This document shows positions 1-8,012 of a DNA stretch of 64,000 bases, in pieces. Under the pieces are notes generated by a model. That model was not told the origin of the DNA, ran no database searches, and saw nothing but the letters and a program-made list of their open reading frames with translations. The DNA lies in contig NZ_OZ186815.1 of the NCBI RefSeq assembly GCF_964273065.1, positions 868,001 to 932,000 of the forward strand. The letters are read 5' to 3'. Positions within the stretch are counted from its first letter, which is position 1, and each line of letters begins with the position of its first letter. Position numbers and translations under genes: made by a program. The stretch is from Nocardiopsis dassonvillei_B. GTDB lineage: Bacteria; Actinomycetota; Actinomycetes; Streptosporangiales; Streptosporangiaceae.

Positions 1-1
1 G

Positions 2-376
2 GTGGCGCTGCCGCTGAGCGGGCCGGACCTGGGCGGAGGGCCCCTGCCGGTGGCGGCCGTCCTCCTGGCCTGCCTCCAGGCCCCGCTGCTGGTGGCGCTC
101 ATGGCGGCGTTCGCGGGGAACACCGTGGAGGCGCTGGTCGTCGCCAAGGCCGCCGGGGCGGTCCTGGTCCTGTGCCCCGTCCTGGCCTGGGCCGCCCCCT
201 TCCCGTGGAACCTGGCCGCGGCCGTCCTGCCCCCGGTCTGGGCGGCGCTGGCCCTGCCCGGCTACGACACCGGGCCGCTGAACGCGGGGTGGTGCCTGCT
301 CGCCGGGCTGCTCTGGACCGCGGCGGCCGGGTGGCCGCCGGTGCGGCGCGGCCTCGCGCGCATCGAGAGCGCCTGA
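2..376 (+). CDS. C-terminal part of an ABC-2-type permease (truncated by window edge)
   Basis: Only the last 124 or so residues are present; the reading frame is open to the first base, so the true start lies outside the window. The fragment is almost entirely hydrophobic, with about four membrane-spanning stretches and a short basic tail ending RRGLARIESA. The arrangement of a polar NTVEAL turn followed by two helices around PFPWNLAAAVLPP resembles the C-terminus of drug-export (fluoroquinolone-type) ABC permeases, but this is recognition from pattern only. It converges on the downstream symporter gene, with a strong hairpin between them. It could also be another polytopic membrane protein. 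Confidence 0.5.
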   Translation: MALPLSGPDLGGGPLPVAAVLLACLQAPLLVALMAAFAGNTVEALVVAKAAGAVLVLCPVLAWAAPFPWNLAAAVLPPVWAALALPGYDTGPLNAGWCLLAGLLWTAAAGWPPVRRGLARIESA

Positions 377-400
377 CACCGGGCCCGCGGGGCATACGGC

Positions 401-433
401 GGGGGCACCGGCCGCGGTGCGGCCGGTGCCCCC
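401..433. terminator. Perfect 13-bp hairpin between convergent genes
   Basis: The arm GGGGGCACCGGCC (401-413) pairs exactly with 421-433 across a 7-nt loop. It lies between the 3' ends of the permease fragment and the putP-type gene, so it can serve both strands. There is no U-tract, as is usual in this GC range. Confidence 0.65.
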
Positions 434-469
434 GTCCCGTCGCCTCCCGCGTCGCGGGAGCGGACCGTC

Positions 470-2056
470 TCAGGCCCTGGCGCCCGCCGCGGTCGCGCCG
501 CCGGCCTCACCGGAGCGGACCTCGGCGTCGACCCGGTCGAAGTCGGCGGTCATCTGGTCGCTGACCCGGCCCAGGCCGTTGAACACGAAGATCGCGGCGA
601 AGCTCAGGACCGCCGCCGGGACCATCGCGTACAGGCCGGTACCGAACACGGCCTTGTCCAGGATGTCCCACAGGATGGCGGTGCCGGCGCCGGCGACCAT
701 GCCCGCCAGCGCACCCGCCCAGGTCATCCGCTTCCAGAACACCGCGAGCAGCAGCACCGGGCCGAACCCGGCGCCGAACCCGGCCCAGGCGTAGCCGACC
801 AGGCCCATGACCGACTGGTTCCCCCACAGGGCGATGCCCGCGGCGGCCAGGGCCACCGCGATGACGGCGCCGCGGCTGATCCACATCAGGGTCCTGGGGT
901 CGGCGTCGCGGTTCACGAACGCCCGGTAGCCGTCCTCGGTCAGGGCCGAGGACGCCACCAGCAGCTGGGAGTCGGCGGTGCTCATGACCGCGGCCAGGAT
1001 GGCGGCCAGCAGCAGCCCGGCGACCAGCGGGTGGGCCAGGGCCTCGATCAGGCGCGGGAACACCTGCTCGGGGGTGTCCAGCGGGGTGTCGAAGTAGGCG
1101 ATGCCGATGAAGCCGACCAGGACGGCCAGGGCCATCGCGGTGACCGCCCAGGTGACGCTGATGGTGGCGGCGGCCGGGATGTCCTTCACCGAGCGGATGC
1201 CCATGTAGCGGGCCAGGATGTGGGGCTGGCCGAAGTAGCCCAGACCCCAGGCCAGACCGGAGACGATGACGACCCAGCCCAGGGCCTCGGTGGGCACCCA
1301 CGCCCCGATCTCGCCGTCCAGGGAGGTGCCGCCCACGGCGGAGAGCAGGCCGTCGCTCTTGGCGGCGACCCCCTCGGCCAGGCCGGAGAAGCCGCCCAGG
1401 GCGGTGATGGCCAGGACCGGGACCGCGATGAGGGCCAGCCACATCATGGCGGCCTGGATGACGTCGGTGTAGGAGACGGCCAGGAATCCGCCCAGGACGG
1501 TGTAGAGCACCACGATGCCCACGCCGATGGCGATCGCCGGGGCCGGGTCCAGGCCGAAGACCTGGTCGAACAGCGCCGACATGGCCACCAGGCCGGAGGC
1601 GACGTAGAAGAAGTAGAAGACGATGATCAGCAGGGCCGATACACCGCGCAGCAGGCGGGTGGGGTCGTTGAACCGGTTCTCCAGGAAGGAGGACAGGGTC
1701 AGCGAGTCGGAGTCGCCGCCCACCCGGGCGTCGGTCACCCGCTGGGTGTAGACGCGCAGGCGCGGGGCCAGGACGATCCAGCTCCCGGCGAAGCCGGCCG
1801 CCAGGCCGACGGCGATCCAGGCCTCGCCCAGGCCGGAGACGTAGATGGCGCCGGGCAGGCCCAGCAGCAGCCAGCCGCTGAAGTCGCTGGCGTTGGCGCT
1901 GAGGCCCGCGACCCAGCTGTTGAGCTGGCGGCCGCCCAGGACGAAGTCGGACTGGGAGACGGTGCGCCGGTAGGCCCACAGGCCGACGGCGACCATGACG
2001 ATGAGGTAGACGACGAAGGTGCCGATCGACCAGAGCATGGACTGTGTCAAGTCCAC
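470..2056 (-). CDS. putP: Sodium/proline symporter (SSS family, PutP type)
   Basis: The 528-residue protein has the size and about 13 hydrophobic segments of sodium:solute symporters. The N-terminus carries LGGRQLNSWVAGLSANASD and the GWLLLGLPGA segment expected of PutP-type sodium and substrate sites. It should import proline, or a similar compatible solute or nutrient, using the sodium gradient. The called start is GTG at 2056. A perfect AGGAGG (complement of 2057-2062) lies only one base from that GTG-proximal position but six bases from an in-frame TTG at 2050, so initiation at 2050 is at least as likely. It is transcribed alone towards the upstream permease fragment. The long leader contains two copies of a GTCCCCTGGG element that may control it. 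Confidence 0.88.
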   Translation of the reverse strand: MDLTQSMLWSIGTFVVYLIVMVAVGLWAYRRTVSQSDFVLGGRQLNSWVAGLSANASDFSGWLLLGLPGAIYVSGLGEAWIAVGLAAGFAGSWIVLAPRLRVYTQRVTDARVGGDSDSLTLSSFLENRFNDPTRLLRGVSALLIIVFYFFYVASGLVAMSALFDQVFGLDPAPAIAIGVGIVVLYTVLGGFLAVSYTDVIQAAMMWLALIAVPVLAITALGGFSGLAEGVAAKSDGLLSAVGGTSLDGEIGAWVPTEALGWVVIVSGLAWGLGYFGQPHILARYMGIRSVKDIPAAATISVTWAVTAMALAVLVGFIGIAYFDTPLDTPEQVFPRLIEALAHPLVAGLLLAAILAAVMSTADSQLLVASSALTEDGYRAFVNRDADPRTLMWISRGAVIAVALAAAGIALWGNQSVMGLVGYAWAGFGAGFGPVLLLAVFWKRMTWAGALAGMVAGAGTAILWDILDKAVFGTGLYAMVPAAVLSFAAIFVFNGLGRVSDQMTADFDRVDAEVRSGEAGGATAAGARA

Positions 2057-2206
2057 CCTCCTTCCTTGACGGCGCGCAACAGGACTCTTACGCGCTTCTT
2101 ACGTGCACTAGTCCGGGATCATCACCCCTTGTTCACCAGGTCACAACACCCACGCTCGGAAAAACACCACTTTGAGACCTCGTTGAGTCTTTGACCAGCA
2201 ACGATT

Positions 2207-2250
2207 GTCCCCTGGGCCATGTCCGGGCCCCCGGGTTCGTCCCCTGGGAC
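2207..2250. promoter_or_regulatory. Paired GTCCCCTGGG sites upstream of the putP-type gene
   Basis: GTCCCCTGGGCC (2207-2218) and GTCCCCTGGGAC (2239-2250) are near-identical copies whose centres are 32 bp apart, about three helical turns. The second is itself a dyad, GTCCC/GGGAC. They lie about 150-195 bp upstream of the symporter start and downstream of the tetR-like gene end. The rest of the 2057-2392 gap shows AT-richer leader sequence and no gene. Which regulator binds is unknown. Confidence 0.4.
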
Positions 2251-2392
2251 AAACCGACCGAACACGATTCCGCCCCCGGTCCGCACCGGCCCGGCACCCC
2301 GCGGAGCGCGCCCCGCGGACCGGAGTCCGGCCGTCCGCCCCCGCGCCGGCCGGCGCACCCGTCCGGCGGGCCGGTCCGGAACCCGGCGCGGC

Positions 2393-2986
2393 CTACTCCC
2401 GCGGCAGCAGGCCGGCCTGGACGTACAGCGACCGCAGGAAGCGCCCGGCCTCCGCCTCGTCCAGGGGTTCGGGGCGGAGCACCCGGTAGATCACCGCGCC
2501 GACCACCATGTCCACCACGACCTCCAGGTCGGTGTGCGGCGGCAGCTCGCCGGCCTCCCGGGCCCGCTCGAGGAGGGCCAGGGTGGCCCGCCTGCGGGGC
2601 ATGACGTGGTTCTCCCAGTAGGCGCGCATGATCAGGGGGTGGGTCTGCGCGGTGCCCAGGGTCTGGGCCAGCAGCGCCCGGAAGCCCGGGGCCGCCAGGG
2701 TCGCCGCGGCCCCCGGCAGCGCGCGCTCGACCACCTCGTGCAGAGGACCGTCCCCGGCGGCGGCGGTGTCGACACGGGCGGACTCGATCGCCTGGGCGAT
2801 CAGCTCCTCCTTGCCGGACCAGCGCCGGTACACGGTCAGCTTGCCCACCCCCGCCCGGTCGGCGATGGCCTGCATGCTGGCCGCCTCCGCGCCGCCCTCG
2901 GTGAACAGCTCCAGGGCCGCCTCCAGGATGGCGCGGTCGGCCTCGGGGGAACGGGGGCGGCCGCGGCCGCGGGCGGGGGTGCTCAC
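2393..2986 (-). CDS. TetR/AcrR family transcriptional regulator
   Basis: The protein is 197 residues. It begins with a basic arm (GRGRPRSPEADRAIL) followed by the TetR DNA-binding domain, in which MQAIADRAGVGKLTVYRRW is the helix-turn-helix at about residues 37-56. The C-terminal part is the variable ligand-binding core. Its GTG start overlaps the stop of the FAD monooxygenase by four bases, so the two are co-translated. Because the promoter of this operon contains a perfect 31-bp palindrome, I infer that the protein represses its own operon and is released by a substrate of the monooxygenase. The ligand is not visible from sequence. Confidence 0.9.
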   Translation of the reverse strand: MSTPARGRGRPRSPEADRAILEAALELFTEGGAEAASMQAIADRAGVGKLTVYRRWSGKEELIAQAIESARVDTAAAGDGPLHEVVERALPGAAATLAAPGFRALLAQTLGTAQTHPLIMRAYWENHVMPRRRATLALLERAREAGELPPHTDLEVVVDMVVGAVIYRVLRPEPLDEAEAGRFLRSLYVQAGLLPRE

Positions 2987-4494
2987 CCGGCCCCTCCCCG
3001 CAGCAGAGCGGCGAGCCGGATGCGCAGGTGCCGCGCATCCGTTCCCCTCCAGGCCAGGTGTCCGTCCGGTCGGACCAGCGACATCTCCCGTGTTCCCTTT
3101 CCCTCGGGGGCGAGCAGGGTCGTGCGTGCGCCCAGCAGGTCGTCGGCCGCGGCTCTCGCGTCGGCGTCGGCCCCGGGCGAGAGCAGGACCCAGCTCCCGC
3201 CCAGTTCCGCGTGCAGCCGCGTGCGCGTTCCATCTTCACGCACGCAGGGGAGGTCGGGGACCCGGTCGCCGAGGCGCGGCCGACGGGCGAGGGGGCCGCC
3301 GCCCCCCAGCGGCCCCCGGCGGTAGCCCACCCCCAGCTGCGAGGCCAGCAGGGTGGCCCGCCGCTGCACGGAGGGCAGCGCGATGATCCCCGGCATCACC
3401 CGTTCCCGGAGCATGCGGACCACCGGTCCCCCGCCGACCTGGAACCGGGTGTTCGCCGTGGTCGTGCGCAGGACCTCCGCCGCCAGGGGGCGGCGTTCGG
3501 CGCGGTAGGTGTCCAGGAGCCCGGTCCCGGCCCTGCCCCGCACGGCCAGGGCCAGCTTCCAGGCGAGGTTCTCCGCGTCGCCCAGCCCGGTCAGCATGCC
3601 CTGTCCGCCCATGGGGGAATGGATGTGGGCGGAGTCCCCGGCCAGCAGCACCCTGCCGTGCCGGTAGTCGTCCACCAGGCGGCGCTGGATCCGGAACACC
3701 GACGTCCAGACGGTGTCGAGGACCCGGACGCCGGAGATCCCCGTCCGCTCGGGCAGTTCCTTCCGCAGCAGGGCGAGCGCCTCCTCTCCGTCGATGCGCT
3801 CGCGGTCCAGGCCGGGCATGTAGAGCATCAGCCGCCACACGAGGCCTCCCCCCTCCTCGCGCATCGGCAGGGCGCCGGAGAGGCCGTCCCGGTGCAGCCA
3901 CCCGTAGGAGCCCGTGGGCGCCAGGTCCCAGTCCACGTGGGCGTCCACGAGGAGCCAGGTGTCCTCGACCGGGGCCCCGGGGAAGGGGACGCCGAGCAGG
4001 CGGCGGGTGGTGGAGTGCGCGCCGTCGCAGCCGACCAGCCAGGCGGCCCGGGCCTCGGTCCCGTCGTCGAAGTGCGCCGTCACCCCTGTTCCGTCCTGCC
4101 GCATCTCCCGGAGCCCGCGCGACCAGTGGATCCGGCCGCCGAGCGAGGCGAACCGGTCCCGCAGGGCCGACTCGATCCGCGACTGGGGGAGCATCATCGG
4201 CGGAGCACTGGTGCGCAGGCCCGGGTCGCCGAACCTCACCGTCGCCATCGGGACTCCGCCGGTGTGGACCGTCAGGGTCAGGGCCCGGAGGGAGTTCTCC
4301 GGGAGGTCGCCCAGGGCCCCGATCCGGTCGAGCACCTCCGAGCCCCGGGCGTGCAGGAAGTTGGCCCGCGAGGTCGTCGCGGGACCCCCGGCCCGGTCGA
4401 CGACGCGCACGCGCACCCCCTGCAGGAGGAGGGAACAGGCGGTGGCGAGGCCGGTGGGCCCCGCTCCGACGACGAGGACGTCCGTGGTGTCCAT
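2983..4494 (-). CDS. FAD-dependent aromatic-hydroxylase-type monooxygenase
   Basis: The 503-residue protein belongs to the class A flavoprotein monooxygenases (PheA/TetX/polyketide hydroxylase type). Visible motifs are the N-terminal dinucleotide fold VLVVGAGPTGLATA, the middle DG-type motif VGCDGAHSTTRRLLG, and the GD motif VLLAGDSAHIHSPMGGQGM followed by the N-rich helix DAENLAWKL. Such enzymes hydroxylate aromatic or polyketide substrates with NAD(P)H and oxygen; some inactivate antibiotics. The ATG at 4494 follows AAGGAG with good spacing. It is the first gene of an operon with the TetR gene, which suggests an inducible detoxification or tailoring unit. Confidence 0.88.
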   Translation of the reverse strand: MDTTDVLVVGAGPTGLATACSLLLQGVRVRVVDRAGGPATTSRANFLHARGSEVLDRIGALGDLPENSLRALTLTVHTGGVPMATVRFGDPGLRTSAPPMMLPQSRIESALRDRFASLGGRIHWSRGLREMRQDGTGVTAHFDDGTEARAAWLVGCDGAHSTTRRLLGVPFPGAPVEDTWLLVDAHVDWDLAPTGSYGWLHRDGLSGALPMREEGGGLVWRLMLYMPGLDRERIDGEEALALLRKELPERTGISGVRVLDTVWTSVFRIQRRLVDDYRHGRVLLAGDSAHIHSPMGGQGMLTGLGDAENLAWKLALAVRGRAGTGLLDTYRAERRPLAAEVLRTTTANTRFQVGGGPVVRMLRERVMPGIIALPSVQRRATLLASQLGVGYRRGPLGGGGPLARRPRLGDRVPDLPCVREDGTRTRLHAELGGSWVLLSPGADADARAAADDLLGARTTLLAPEGKGTREMSLVRPDGHLAWRGTDARHLRIRLAALLRGGAG

Positions 4495-4502
4495 GGCGCT
4501 CC

Positions 4503-4533
4503 TTTTATTAACGGTACCGTACCGTTAATAAAA
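4503..4533. promoter_or_regulatory. Perfect 31-bp palindromic operator of the TetR/monooxygenase operon
   Basis: The arms TTTTATTAACGGTAC (4503-4517) and its exact complement (4519-4533) are separated by one base. The site starts nine bases upstream of the monooxygenase ATG and overlaps its Shine-Dalgarno sequence. It is strikingly AT-rich against its surroundings. Length, symmetry and position fit a TetR-family operator controlling the adjacent operon. Confidence 0.8.
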
Positions 4534-4607
4534 TAGCCCGGAACCGGGGCGCAGGCCAGCCCCCGGCAGGGGCCGACGGGGCGCGCGGTCGGCGCGGCCG
4601 AGACCCC

Positions 4608-4651
4608 TTGACTCCCTTCGCTTTGTTCGAAATGATCCGAACAAAGCGAAG
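4608..4651 (+). promoter_or_regulatory. Promoter and 14-bp-arm operator of the MarR/glycosyltransferase operon
   Basis: A -35-like TTGACT (4608-4613) and a -10-like AATGAT (4631-4636) are spaced by 17 bp. An inverted repeat with 14-bp perfect arms, CTTCGCTTTGTTCG (4616-4629) and its complement (4638-4651), overlaps this promoter and ends seven bases before the GTG start. Binding would block RNA polymerase, so autorepression by the downstream MarR-like protein is the natural reading. Confidence 0.7.
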
Positions 4652-4657
4652 AAATGG

Positions 4658-5125
4658 GTGGCGATGGACGACACGGAGGCCTTCGTCGAGGAGGCCGGGA
4701 TGTTCTACGAGCGGCTGGGGCTCAGCCGGACCGAGGGCCGCGTCATGGGGTGGCTGCTGAGCGCCCCCGAGGAGGACGCCGACGCCCCGCGGCTCTGCGA
4801 GGCCCTGGGCGTGGCCAAGAGCAGCATGAGCGTGTCCCTGCGCAGGCTGGAGCAGGCCGGGCTGGTGGAGCGGTTCCGGCGCACCGGCGAGCGCCGGGAC
4901 CGGTACCGGCTCACCCGGGACGTCTTCCAGCGCGCCTTCCGCGCGAAGATGGCCGAGTTCGACCGCTTCCGGGCCCTGGCCGAACGCGGGCTGGCGGCGG
5001 TGGGCGACGACCCGGCCCGGCGCGAGCGGCTGGAGCTGATGCGGGACATGTACGGGTTCATGGCCGACCGCTTCCCCGGCCTGCTGGACGAGTGGGACCG
5101 GCTCCAGGAGGAGGGGCGGCGATGA
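4658..5125 (+). CDS. MarR/GbsR-type winged-helix transcriptional regulator
   Basis: This is a 155-residue regulator. The central winged helix is readable as LGLSRTEGRVMGWLL, then the recognition region LCEALGVAKSSMSVSLRRLE and the wing VERFRRTGERRDRYRLT. The N- and C-terminal helices would form the dimer interface. GTG at 4658 or ATG at 4664 can both serve as start. The gene stop overlaps the ATG of the glycosyltransferase (ATGA), so the two are coupled. The large inverted repeat over the promoter implies autoregulation. Confidence 0.88.
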   Translation: MAMDDTEAFVEEAGMFYERLGLSRTEGRVMGWLLSAPEEDADAPRLCEALGVAKSSMSVSLRRLEQAGLVERFRRTGERRDRYRLTRDVFQRAFRAKMAEFDRFRALAERGLAAVGDDPARRERLELMRDMYGFMADRFPGLLDEWDRLQEEGRR

Positions 5126-6342
5126 GGGCGCTGATCGTCACCACCGGGAGCAGGGGCGACGTCCAGCCCTTCGTGGCCCTGGCCCTGGCGCTCGCCCGCG
5201 CGGGCCACGGCGCGGTGGTCGCCGCCCCCGGCCGCTTCTCGGCGCTCGCCGGGCGGTACGGGGTGGACTTCGTGCCGATGGACGACGGCCTGTTCGACCT
5301 CCAGGACGAACTCGCCCACCGCGGAACGCTGGCCGCCCTCACCTCGGCGCGCCGGGTCGGCCCGGCCATGCGCGCCTGGCTGGACGACGTGGCCGCACTG
5401 GCGCAGGCCGGCGGCGACGCCGTCGTCCACGCGCCCAAGGCGCTGGGGGCGGCCGACCTGGCGGACCGGCTGGGGGTGCCCGCGGTGCCGGTGATGGCGA
5501 TCCCGCTGTACACGCCGACCTCCGCCTTCGCCTCCCCGCTGCTGCCCTTCCGGCCGCCGGGCGCCCTGAACCGGGCGAGCTGGCGGCTGGCCTCGGCGGT
5601 GGAGGCGCCCTACCGGGGGATGCTGCGCCGCTGGCGTGCGGAGAAGCTCGCCCTGGGCGGCCCGGTCCCGACCCTGGCGGAGCGCATCGCCTCCGGCGGC
5701 GCGGTGCACGCCTGGAGCCGCCACCTGCTGCCCGCCCCCGCGGACTGGCCGGCCTGGGCCGCTCCCGTGGGATCGCTGCACCTGCCGCCGGAGGACGGCC
5801 GCACCCTGCCGGAGGACCTGGCCCGCTTCCTCGCGGAGGGGGAGCCGCCGGTCTACGCGGGGTTCGGCAGCATGGTGTCCCGGGACCCGGACGAGCTCAC
5901 CCGGACCGTCGTCGAGGGGGTGCGGCGCAGCGGGCACCGCGCGGTGCTGGCCACCGGCTGGGGCGCCCTCGCCCGCCGGGCGGACGCCTCGGACGACGTC
6001 CTGGTGGTGGACGAGGTCCCGCACGACCTGCTGCTGCCGCACGTGGCGGTCGCGGTGCACCACGGCGGCGCGGGGACCGCCGCGGCCGCGATGCGCGCCG
6101 GCGTCCCCCAGGTCGTTCGGCCCTTCCTCGGAGACCAGTGGTTCTGGGGCGACCGGGTCCACCGGGCGGGTGCGGGACCGGCCCCGCTGCGCGGCGCGCT
6201 GACCGCCGAGCGCCTGTCCGACGCGATCACCCGGGCCGCGGAACGCACCGGGCGCGCCCGGGCACTGGCCGAAGCCGTCCGCGAGGAGGAGCGCACGGCG
6301 GCCGACCGCGCCGTCGAACGCGTACTCACGGCGGTGCGCTGA
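5122..6342 (+). CDS. UDP-glycosyltransferase, GT1 family (macrolide/sterol glycosyltransferase type)
   Basis: The 406-residue enzyme has a GT-B fold layout. The N-terminal TTGSRGDVQPFVALA loop is the acceptor-side Rossmann signature of sterol/UGT-type enzymes. The C-terminal donor domain has YAGFGSM and the nucleotide-sugar motif VAVHHGGAGTAAAAMRAGVP. It should transfer a sugar from an NDP-sugar to a small hydrophobic acceptor in the cytoplasm. The frame is open upstream to 4654, but ATG at 5122 overlaps the MarR stop and gives the normal family length. Co-expression with a MarR regulator fits inducible glycosylation of a xenobiotic or antibiotic, though this is inference. Confidence 0.87.
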   Translation: MRALIVTTGSRGDVQPFVALALALARAGHGAVVAAPGRFSALAGRYGVDFVPMDDGLFDLQDELAHRGTLAALTSARRVGPAMRAWLDDVAALAQAGGDAVVHAPKALGAADLADRLGVPAVPVMAIPLYTPTSAFASPLLPFRPPGALNRASWRLASAVEAPYRGMLRRWRAEKLALGGPVPTLAERIASGGAVHAWSRHLLPAPADWPAWAAPVGSLHLPPEDGRTLPEDLARFLAEGEPPVYAGFGSMVSRDPDELTRTVVEGVRRSGHRAVLATGWGALARRADASDDVLVVDEVPHDLLLPHVAVAVHHGGAGTAAAAMRAGVPQVVRPFLGDQWFWGDRVHRAGAGPAPLRGALTAERLSDAITRAAERTGRARALAEAVREEERTAADRAVERVLTAVR

Positions 6343-6408
6343 CCGCGGGGGGCGCACCGCCCCTGACCGCCCGACCCGCACCCACGGCGGCGGCCGGACA
6401 CACGGAGA

Positions 6409-6426
6409 CCGCCGCCCGGGCGGCGG
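6409..6426. terminator. Perfect 18-bp palindrome after the glycosyltransferase gene
   Basis: CCGCCGCCCGGGCGGCGG is perfectly self-complementary and lies 67 bp beyond the glycosyltransferase stop. It probably ends that operon. The rest of the 6343-6784 gap carries only the direct repeat listed next and no convincing gene. Confidence 0.45.
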
Positions 6427-6652
6427 CACGTGGAAGGAGCATCACACCGCGCGTACCCACGGCGGCGGACCGACCCCCTGGGTAGGTCGGCGCCCACCGG
6501 CGGACCCGCCGGTCAGCCGTCGGTCCTCCCGGCGGGACCGCACGGGGCCGCGACCACCGGCACCCGGCCGGCGCCCGCCGGCCCGTCTGCCGGGCGGGCG
6601 ACCGGCTCTTCTCCCCGGCCGCCCGGTGAGCGGTCCGCCGGGAAGGTGTGCC

Positions 6653-6760
6653 ATGGGCACCGCCGGGAGCGACGGTCCGCCCCCGGGCTCGCCCCAGGCC
6701 GGGCGCCCACGACCGCCTCCGTCTCCCCGCGGCATGAGCACCGCCGGGAGCGACGGCCCG
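6653..6760 (+). repeat. Two 27-bp direct repeats, 81 bp apart
   Basis: Bases 6653-6679 and 6734-6760 match at 25 of 27 positions, each beginning ATG and reading M(G/S)TAGSDGP in the same frame. The spacing of 81 bp is a multiple of three. The first copy has GGAAGG seven bases upstream. No homologous gene can be recognised, and the frame runs on into the antisense of the ROK gene, so I treat this as a repeat or a gene relic rather than a gene. Confidence 0.4.
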
Positions 6761-6784
6761 ACCGCCCCGGGTCCCGCCCCCGGC

Positions 6785-7969
6785 TCAGGTGGTCGCGGCC
6801 GCCTCCGCCTCCCACCGGGCGAGGGCGGCGGGGCCGGTGATCTCGTCGAAGCCCAGGGCGAGCGCCCCGCGGACCGGACCGCCGGTGCCGTGGACCGCGT
6901 CGGCCACCGGCGGCGGATCGGCGCGGTGGAGCGCCATGAGGCCGCTCCGGTACGCGTCGGCGAACACGTCCGGGGCGGCGGCCCGCAGCTCGGGCGCCAG
7001 CCCCGCGACGGTGACCACCTCGGGGTCGTGGAGGTTGACGAGCCCGGCCAGCCCCGCCCCGAGCGCCCGCGCGGTGCGCTCGACCGCCCGCCGGTCCGTG
7101 TCCGTCGCCGTTCCGGCGAGGACCCGTCCGACGACCTCGCGGCCGTGGGCGAACGGGTCCTCGGGCGCGGGGTCGCCCCGGTGGCGGGCCAGCGCGCGGC
7201 CGTCGACCATGAGGTCCCAGCAGCCCCCGGCCCCGCACGGGCAGGCCAGCTCCGGGTCGCCGAACGGCAGGTGCCCGTACTCTCCCCCGGCGCCGCGGGC
7301 CCCGGTCACGGGTCGGCCGTCGACCAGCAGCGCGCCTCCGACGCCCACCGCGACCAGGAGGTGCAGGGCGACGCGCGCACCGCGGGCCGCACCGCCCCGC
7401 GCCTCGGCGATCCCGCCCAGCGTCGCGTCGTTGCCGACCAGCAGGGGGGCACCGGAGCCGTCCGCCAGGACGCCCAGGCCGGCCCCGTGCCAGCCGCGGG
7501 TGGAGAACTGCAGCAGCCGGGTCCCGCTGACCGCGCCCGCCACCGCGGCGACCACCGCCCGGACCCGGCCGGGCTCGCCGCGCACGGCGGAGGCGACGGC
7601 CCCGGCCACCTCGGGCAGGAAGCCCGACGGGTCCCTGTCGCCGTAGGAGCCCGCGGCGACCTCGGTGACGGCACCGCCCAGGTCGCCCAGCAGCACGCGC
7701 CACCCCGCGGCCCGCAGGTCCACCACGGCGGCGAGCGGGCCCCGCGGGTGCGCACCCAGCACGGTGGTCGGGCGGCCGCGGCCGCCGCGGCCTGCCCTGT
7801 GCTCGGCCAGCAGCCGGGCGCCGCGCAGGCGCTCGACCAGCTCGGCGGCCGCACCGCTGGCCAGGGCCAGGCGCCCGCAGGCCTCGGTCCGGGTGATCCC
7901 GGGTTCGGTGTGCACCAGGCGCAGCAGCTCCGAGGCGGTGGACCAGCGCAGGCGCGCCGCACGGGACAT
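6785..7969 (-). CDS. ROK family transcriptional regulator
   Basis: The protein is about 394 residues. It starts with a winged helix (STASELLRLVHTEPGITRTE through LASGAAAELVERLR) followed by a ROK sugar-kinase-like fold containing GNDATLGGIAEA, GGEYGHLPFG and the zinc cluster CPCGAGGC. The cluster is followed by WD rather than the LEA of most ROK kinases, so it is a regulator, not a kinase. ATG at 7969 has GGAG five bases upstream; GTG at 7984 is a possible alternative start. It is divergent from the HAD phosphatase with a 17-bp dyad in between, so it likely senses a sugar or sugar phosphate. Confidence 0.85.
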   Translation of the reverse strand: MSRAARLRWSTASELLRLVHTEPGITRTEACGRLALASGAAAELVERLRGARLLAEHRAGRGGRGRPTTVLGAHPRGPLAAVVDLRAAGWRVLLGDLGGAVTEVAAGSYGDRDPSGFLPEVAGAVASAVRGEPGRVRAVVAAVAGAVSGTRLLQFSTRGWHGAGLGVLADGSGAPLLVGNDATLGGIAEARGGAARGARVALHLLVAVGVGGALLVDGRPVTGARGAGGEYGHLPFGDPELACPCGAGGCWDLMVDGRALARHRGDPAPEDPFAHGREVVGRVLAGTATDTDRRAVERTARALGAGLAGLVNLHDPEVVTVAGLAPELRAAAPDVFADAYRSGLMALHRADPPPVADAVHGTGGPVRGALALGFDEITGPAALARWEAEAAATT

Positions 7970-8012
7970 CCGGTCTCCGGTCACGTCTGGTGGTCCTTCC
8001 GTCGGGGAAATA

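Noticed and set aside
1031..2194. Long plus-strand open frame (387 codons) over the putP-type gene
   Set aside because: Antisense shadow of a strongly conserved symporter; Gly/Gln/Asp-rich low-complexity composition.
4654..6342. 562-codon frame that would lengthen the glycosyltransferase
   Set aside because: The first 156 codons overlap the MarR gene out of frame; ATG 5122 with an ATGA overlap gives the family length.
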